Of a DNA stretch of 64,000 bases, positions 58,299 to 64,000 are shown piece by piece (position 1 is the first letter of the stretch; the number at the start of each line of letters is the position of its first letter). The notes under the pieces are model-generated. The model was not told where the DNA came from. It worked only from the letters and a program-made list of their open reading frames with translations, and did no database searches. Both the position numbers and the translations under genes were made by a program. The stretch comes from Pilaira anomala (lineage: Eukaryota; Mucoromycota; Mucoromycetes; Mucorales; Mucoraceae). The stretch lies in assembly GCA_025716855.1 (NCBI GenBank), contig JAIXMQ010000029.1:248001-312000 (forward strand). Reading direction: 5' to 3'.

Positions 58299-59599
58299 TA
58301 ATTCAGAGACAAATTCTTTTAGTTATACCTATAGCTAAAACTATTATAACTGAATTAAGCGAAGAGATACACATGGGCAAAAAAATAGACATCTTTCTTA
58401 TTTTAAAAAAAAAATTACTAAGGCCTTTGAAAACCACAACTCCAATTATTTTTTATGCACATTGAACACACACGATTTTGTAGTTTTTTTTTTTTTTTTT
58501 TTTTGTAAATTTGATTTTTTTTTTCAAGTCGCTGTAGATACTCTAATAATATGTTGAACATTATAACATCTTCGAGATAATGTATATACATAAAAAAAAA
58601 AAGGACAAGAAAAATGTCCTTAAATACATGTGTTTATTTCGATTCTTTAATGTAAGCTATACACTATTATGTAATTAAACTACTATTAAAAGAGACTATT
58701 CTCTGTGAACAAGCGTTAATGCTGCTTTTTGAAAGGTGAATTCCAGTTGAAGAGGTAGTGTCCAAATATTAGTTGCATATATTTTGATTCGAATTGATAT
58801 CTTAGAGAAAAATAGCTACTGTTCAGTGTGCTGTATCTCAAATAGAATGTTATTATATACGTATAGTTGTTTGCTTGGTGATATATAAAAGGATCGTATT
58901 ACAAACAACTCGTTTAAGGTCAGTCGGGTAAGTTTCATCCGTAATTTTACTGCTGATCCAACCAAAATGTTAAAAAGCACGAAGTAACTAGGTATAAAAT
59001 TGAGGTTATACGCAAACGATGTAAACCAAGTATTAATCTCTTTTTTTAGGGGGGGGGGGCTGGATTTTGGTGAATACGATATTTGGAAACTCAAGAACTA
59101 AAACTGGCCAATCTGTTTTGCTTCTCAAGCAACAATCCCTTTATATGTCGTATAAGGTAGTTACATGAACTTGTCAAGTTACTTTAGCTTAGTAATTCTT
59201 GCTATAAAGTGTAATAATAGGTTTTTCTTACTTGGGCTATGTAGTTCTAGCACTATGTTATCTTATTAACTGAATGACGAGCAAGGTGGTTTTAGGTAAT
59301 AGATGTGCACATCCTTAGGTATTCATCAAACTTAAGATCAATGCTTACGTCTCAGATCAACCATGCATGTCTTTTAATATTTTCTGCAGAAATATATTTT
59401 ACCAAGCGTTATTCTCTACCAAAATAAATAAGATTGAGGCATCATCTTTGTGATGTTTTTTTTTGTAGGTACTGTTTCATAGGCTAGAGGCAATGAAGTA
59501 CATAGACCTTTTTTTATATAATCTTTTCGAGCCTCATCTGATTCCTATCCTAACCCTGTCTCTTCTCAACTATCGACCTTGCTTCAACTGCGAATTAAG
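56928..59599. other. Gene-poor region with one decayed coding patch
   Basis: 2.7 kb with poly-T (57025-57056) and poly-A (58248-58295) tracts. On the minus strand, 57850-58217 reads in pieces like protein (for example STIAVMSAKQLLRRLLPYKY, then after stops and an AG, GDAQETLDKFINIIQAFVFK). It is likely the remnant of a repeated orphan gene; no family is recognised. Confidence 0.45.
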
Positions 59600-60868
59600 T
59601 GATGATAAGTGATATAATTATATTTTCCATAATCAAATATATGTGTTTAGCGTGCTTACTCCATAATAAATTGACTCTTCTTGAGAGAAAAAAAAAGGCT
59701 GTATATTTGCTTCATCATAAACTGTATTTTCTTGTTAAAAATAAGAGTTTTCTTGTCCAAATATAATTAATGTTCGTTTAGTTACTTTTACGGTTTAAAT
59801 GAATTTCTCAACAGAGGTGGATATAATTGCGGAATAGCATTAATTTAATAAGTACCATGAAGCATGAATTTAAAATTAAATCGGTATGAATATTAAATAA
59901 ATGCAACAAGCCCATTATATTTTTAGCATTATATATGTATAAGTATATAATAACTGGATGGAACAGCATAATCATTTATATAATATATGAGGCAACCTAT
60001 ATTATAATTATTGTATACCATCACTAAGGTATACCTCTTAAAATAATGAACAAAGTATTTTTCTGCTTTGGTAATAATACATGGCACAATAAGAAAAAAC
60101 TGAGGAGCAGTCAATGATGATGATTATAATCATTAATCAGTAACCAGGGACACGCATAAAAAAAAAATTCGCTCCTTTTTCTTTTTTGTTTGCCTTAAAT
60201 TTAGTAAGCAATTAGATTAGAAAATAAAAATAAAATAACTGAACTGCAAAGAAATTAAAGTTGTAGTAATGAAAAGCCTGTTATTGAACTCAATGAGTAC
60301 AGTGGGAAGCTTGCTGTGAAAGGAAACTCGAAACAACAATCTAGAAGAAACAAAGTGTATTCCTTATCAAGATATACCTATTTACAGTAGAGTTATTACA
60401 CACTCCACCAAATACAATGTCATCAATTATGCGTTGGAAAGAAATATATTACTAATGAAAATAAAGAATTATATCAACCACATATGCACACAAAAGTTAA
60501 TATCAATCAAAATCGCTATTGTGATTATTCTTATCTATTACTTTTGCGCTGAATAACAAAAACATATGGATTGCTTTTAATGGCTGTTGTGTATATATGT
60601 ATCAAGAGGATTAACAAATATCTGCATGGAAAAAAGACCTCACCAAACAAAACAATTTTGAGCAATTCATTCAAACAGTAAAAGTAACTAAACGAATATT
60701 AATTATATTTGGATAAGAAAACTCTTATTCTCAACTAGAAAATACAGTTTATGATGAAGCAAATATACAACCTTTTTTTTTCTCTCAAGAAAAGTCAATT
60801 TATTATGGAGTAAGCACGCTAAACACATATATTTGATTATGGAAAATATAATTATATCACTATCATCA
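59600..60868. mobile_element. Element with ~211-bp terminal inverted repeats
   Basis: 59600-59811 and 60658-60868 are inverted copies of each other with scattered mismatches, starting with TGATGATAAGTGATATAATT and its reverse complement. They enclose about 850 bp without coding capacity. The total of 1.27 kb fits a non-autonomous fold-back or MITE-like element. No target-site duplication is obvious, so the true ends may have decayed. Confidence 0.8.
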
Positions 60869-62555
60869 TTTTACTTTGTTTTCGATATTTATCAATGGTG
60901 CAATTTGGAATTCGTTGTTGTATGTTAAACAGCTTAAATTAGTCTTTGTTCAAGTAACTATGGCAATCTATGTTATTTGTGTGATCGGATGGAATATGTA
61001 TAATTTATTAACGGATTTATCGTTATGTGCATCTTCTTAGTTTTTTTAGTTAGAAAAGTATAGATAAATAGAACAAACATTGTATTATAGCATTATAAAA
61101 AAGTTACAGTCAACCTACTACTATGTAGAAGCAGATATGATAAGTGAAAAAAAAAGGAATGCAAATACTTAAACTAGTGATAAGTTTGCAAATTATTATG
61201 ATTTATACTCTTGCAGCTATGTGCTTTTTTAAACACTAAAACAAACCAAATTATAAATAAAGGTCAGTCTATGCACATGTATGAATTATTCTCATTTTCC
61301 TCTGGTAGTTTTAATTAATAGCTACACACTCAACCTTATGTTTTATTTCTTATTTATTTATAAAAGAAGGAATTATATGATCGGATGGGGGAGGGGTTTT
61401 TTGGAAATGATATTACTACCCAATAAAAACCCTTTTTTACAGAAAAATACATACATTTTTTTATATGTCTTAATATCGATAGGAAACAATATAGTTAGTG
61501 AAGGTTGATAATGACTCCATGAACAAATACATATACAAATGAAGCTGACTAATTGAAAAATCACAAATATATAAATATATTAAAGCTGTTCAATACTACA
61601 GCAATAAATTTCTTACATAGCTTCCACCCGCATAAATAACTATATATATTTTTGGACATGTTATGCACTGGTTTCTTCACATTATATGTACTTGATTTCT
61701 AAGTATGGTGTCGTCTTGCTTATTAAAAATTTATAAAGAAGCTTTTTAATCGTGTTTCTTTATATCTATAAAGATCCAAACGATGATCCTAACGTGTTGT
61801 TAGTACTATTATTATTGTTCAAGAAATCATAATGCTCCGTTGTGGCAGCTCTCTTATACAACAATTGTGCTAATTATTATTCTCTTGGTACAAAGCTAAT
61901 TATCTCGCCTTACTTTGTGTATTTTAAGATTCTCTGGTATCACGAAGTAGTACTGCATATTTTTTTAAAGCAAATGCCCAACAAGTGTTGTGAACCAAAA
62001 AAATAAAAAAATCATTTTATATGCTACCAAAAATGAATGTAAATGGGGTATCTAATATTAAGTGAATGGTAATATATATTGTAATAACAGTCAGAATTCG
62101 AATTGAGTGTGCTATCATTTAATGCTTTAGCAACTTCTGATACTGCTTGGAATATACTTAAACTGTTTAATGTTTTTGCGTTGAAATATAGATGAACTAC
62201 AGGCTACAAATATTTAAAGGGTTGATGTCAAAGATGATCGAAATCTAAAAGAAAAAGCATATTATATTAACGTGACGAAACCCTATCTAGTATCTGTTTG
62301 CAATACTGTGTCAAAAAGATATTACAAATACCAAGCGACTGCATTCTTCAAGATGATCTTACAGGGGTTAAATAGAAATCCAAAGTATTCGTTGTAAAAA
62401 GATAAAAATAAAAAAAATTCTCCCGCAAAGATAACAAGTTTAGTCGGTGATTTGTATTTAACCAGTTTCACCTGAGCAAGTATATTGTAAAACTCTATTT
62501 TTTTTATTTTTTTTTCTCTTCGTTCTTTCTTTCTTTATTTCACTCTTAACAAAAA
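60869..62555. other. Intergenic, upstream of last gene
   Basis: 1.7 kb AT-rich, no gene supported. A CT/T-rich leader (62496-62540) directly precedes the next start codon. Confidence 0.6.
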
Positions 62556-63746
62556 ATGATTGAAGCACCAAAAGTTGAAAATCTACCGAATTTATTTGAA
62601 AAAAAGCATCGCTCTTCTCATCGTAGAAATTCCGCGACTAGCCATAACAGTTTGGATTCACATCGTCGATTTTCTGCATATGCACCTAGTATTGAAAAAC
62701 AATTAAATTCACTTGTGATTGAAAACAACCAAATTCAGCATGAAGAAACTTCTGAGCTATTGCAACATGATTTTGAGCAATCAAGTATTACAGATCATTA
62801 TTATCCACCTAGCATATCTTTCAAGGACTTGCCCAATCATAATTCATTGAGTTCTTTAGCACATATATCATACAGCTCCGATAAAACAGATACAGAGAGC
62901 TATGATGTTTCATTTAATAGCAAAAGTTATATGTTTGATGATCAAAACTACGTAAGTCTATAAGTTTAATTTTAAAAAAGAAAAACTCAATCGTGCTTTT
63001 TTTTTTAGATGCAAGTGTTTGTTTTATAAATGAAACCCTTATAAGCTAAAATTTATTTATTCATACATAGACCACCACAAGATTTCTCAAGCTTTCCTTC
63101 TTTATTTTTAAAGAATCCGACTATAGTTGGTAAACATTTGGATTACTATATACCATTGCCTATCCGAGCCCGAAACTATTTAGATCAACCAGACCCAGCC
63201 ATACTGACATCAATGAATTTACCTTATCCTTATCGTATAAAAGAGCCCAAGTCACAGAGACTAGATCGACTGGATGCCAGCAATGAATTAACAAAAGCTT
63301 TTAACGTAAAAAATTCGCCTTTATTACCAGATACAATCAAAAAACAAAATGAGAAAGCACCTATTGTATCTCCACGACGACCAGTTTCTCGACTAATTAA
63401 GAAACCACTTGAGCGACATAGCTTGGCGCTAGGCGAAGTAGATCAATTATTAAAGACTAATAGTGATAGCTTATTAAATAGTTTGTCTATAAAGCCAATA
63501 CCCAGCTATGAAACAAGATCATGGAATAATAGATATAAACGAACACAGCAGCAATCTAGAAACAATCCTACTCCTTTACCTAGTCGAGCTGTGCAAAGTA
63601 TTTTAAAATGGATACCGGATCATGATTCTGTATGGATAGAAGGTAATAATGGTGATAGCTTACAGATGGTAGAGATGTCTAGTAAACCTTTAAATGACAC
63701 ACAGAAAAGGTCGCTCCATCCATTAGACCATGCTTATGGAAGGTGA
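62556..63746 (+). CDS. Hypothetical protein, probable 8-nt micro-exon
   Basis: Proposed exons 62556-62951, 63009-63016 and 63071-63746; 359 aa. Exon 1 has a clean CGTAAGT donor and exon 3 a TACATAG acceptor, but they are out of phase when joined directly. An 8-nt exon (ATGCAAGT) between a poly-T/TTAG acceptor and a GTTTGT donor restores the frame (NYMQVPPQDF). The protein is hydrophilic, Ser/Asn-rich, probably disordered, with basic clusters (RRNSATSHNS, SPRRPVSRLIKKP) and a Tyr/Pro-rich core (YYIPLPIRARNYLDQPDP, LPYPYRIKEP) that looks conserved. No family or membrane segment was recognised. Alternatives are two separate ORFs or a different unseen splice. Confidence 0.6.
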
Positions 63747-64000
63747 CACATCATTTTAGAAATAAACATTTGATACTCAATTTCAAATTATTATTTTTTT
63801 CTCTTGTCAAATTTTATCTTCTAATATCTTTTCGACCTTTTTCGCTAGTAAAGCAAATAATGAATTCATACAAATTGATATATATACTTTTGTCTATAGA
63901 TATCTCTAGTGAGTAAAAAGCTTATCAGGTACATGCCTTGAGTTCGTTTTAACATGAAGTGACTGGTTAAAAAAAAATATTAAATGCCAGCCATGTTTTT
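63747..64000. other. 3' flank, no feature
   Basis: AT-rich downstream sequence; an AATAAA occurs near 63760, a possible polyadenylation signal for the last gene. Confidence 0.4.

Noticed and set aside
1..64000. tRNA genes and CRISPR arrays
   Set aside because: No convincing tRNA A/B boxes with a cloverleaf and no spacer-repeat array were seen by eye; a tRNA scan was not possible.

Overview
This window is fungal nuclear DNA and almost certainly comes from Mucoromycota, most likely Mucorales. It is very AT-rich with long poly-A/T tracts. Its genes carry many short introns (roughly 45-120 bp, GT..AG) in conserved housekeeping ORFs. A captured 18S rRNA fragment has the mucoralean type of sequence, and several remnants look like the multi-copy orphan protein families of Mucorales genomes. 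Gene models were built by hand from splice sites, reading-frame phase and protein family resemblance. All spliced models given here have consistent phase.

Layout. 0.28-4.6 kb is a transposon graveyard: an internally deleted DDE (Tc1/mariner/IS630-like) element with ~55-bp inverted repeats, then a broken orphan-family gene whose 3' part is duplicated as a 415-bp inverted repeat, with an 18S rDNA fragment inserted in it and two 154-bp direct repeats upstream. 4.6-8.5 kb is gene-poor but holds decayed casein-kinase-1 remnants. 8.5-14.2 kb is compact: class I histone deacetylase (+), cyclin Q-like protein (-), CK1-type kinase with a charged tandem-repeat tail (-), and a PIG-Y homologue (-). 14.4-17.6 kb has coding-like but unassigned fragments. 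17.8-20.9 kb has TFIIE-beta (-) and cyclin C (+), divergently arranged. 22.1-23.7 kb has a PDK/BCKDK-family protein whose ATP site looks degenerate. 27.4-31.8 kb has an ATF/CREB-type bZIP (-) diverging from an AVT1-like vacuolar amino acid transporter (+). 32.2-35.4 kb is a ten-exon SAPS-domain phosphatase regulator with a 29-glutamine tract. 38.4-39.8 kb is squalene epoxidase. 41.9-52.3 kb is the densest block: TFIP11/Ntr1, CDC45, a family-10 fucosyltransferase-like protein, UTP16-like protein and ALG11. It is followed by a small secreted Cys-rich protein, GGPP synthase and an SDR. 57-62.5 kb is gene-poor with a 1.27-kb element bounded by ~211-bp inverted repeats. A hypothetical gene with a probable 8-nt micro-exon closes the window.

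The genes form no single pathway. Recurrent themes are RNA polymerase II transcription (HDAC, TFIIE-beta, cyclin C, bZIP), ER glycan and GPI assembly (PIG-Y, ALG11), and isoprenoid/sterol synthesis (ERG1, GGPP synthase). No tRNA, CRISPR or operon-like structure was seen. The most unusual items are the composite repeat locus at 1.5-4.6 kb, the degenerate PDK-like protein, the apparently C-terminally anchored GT10 protein and the micro-exon gene.
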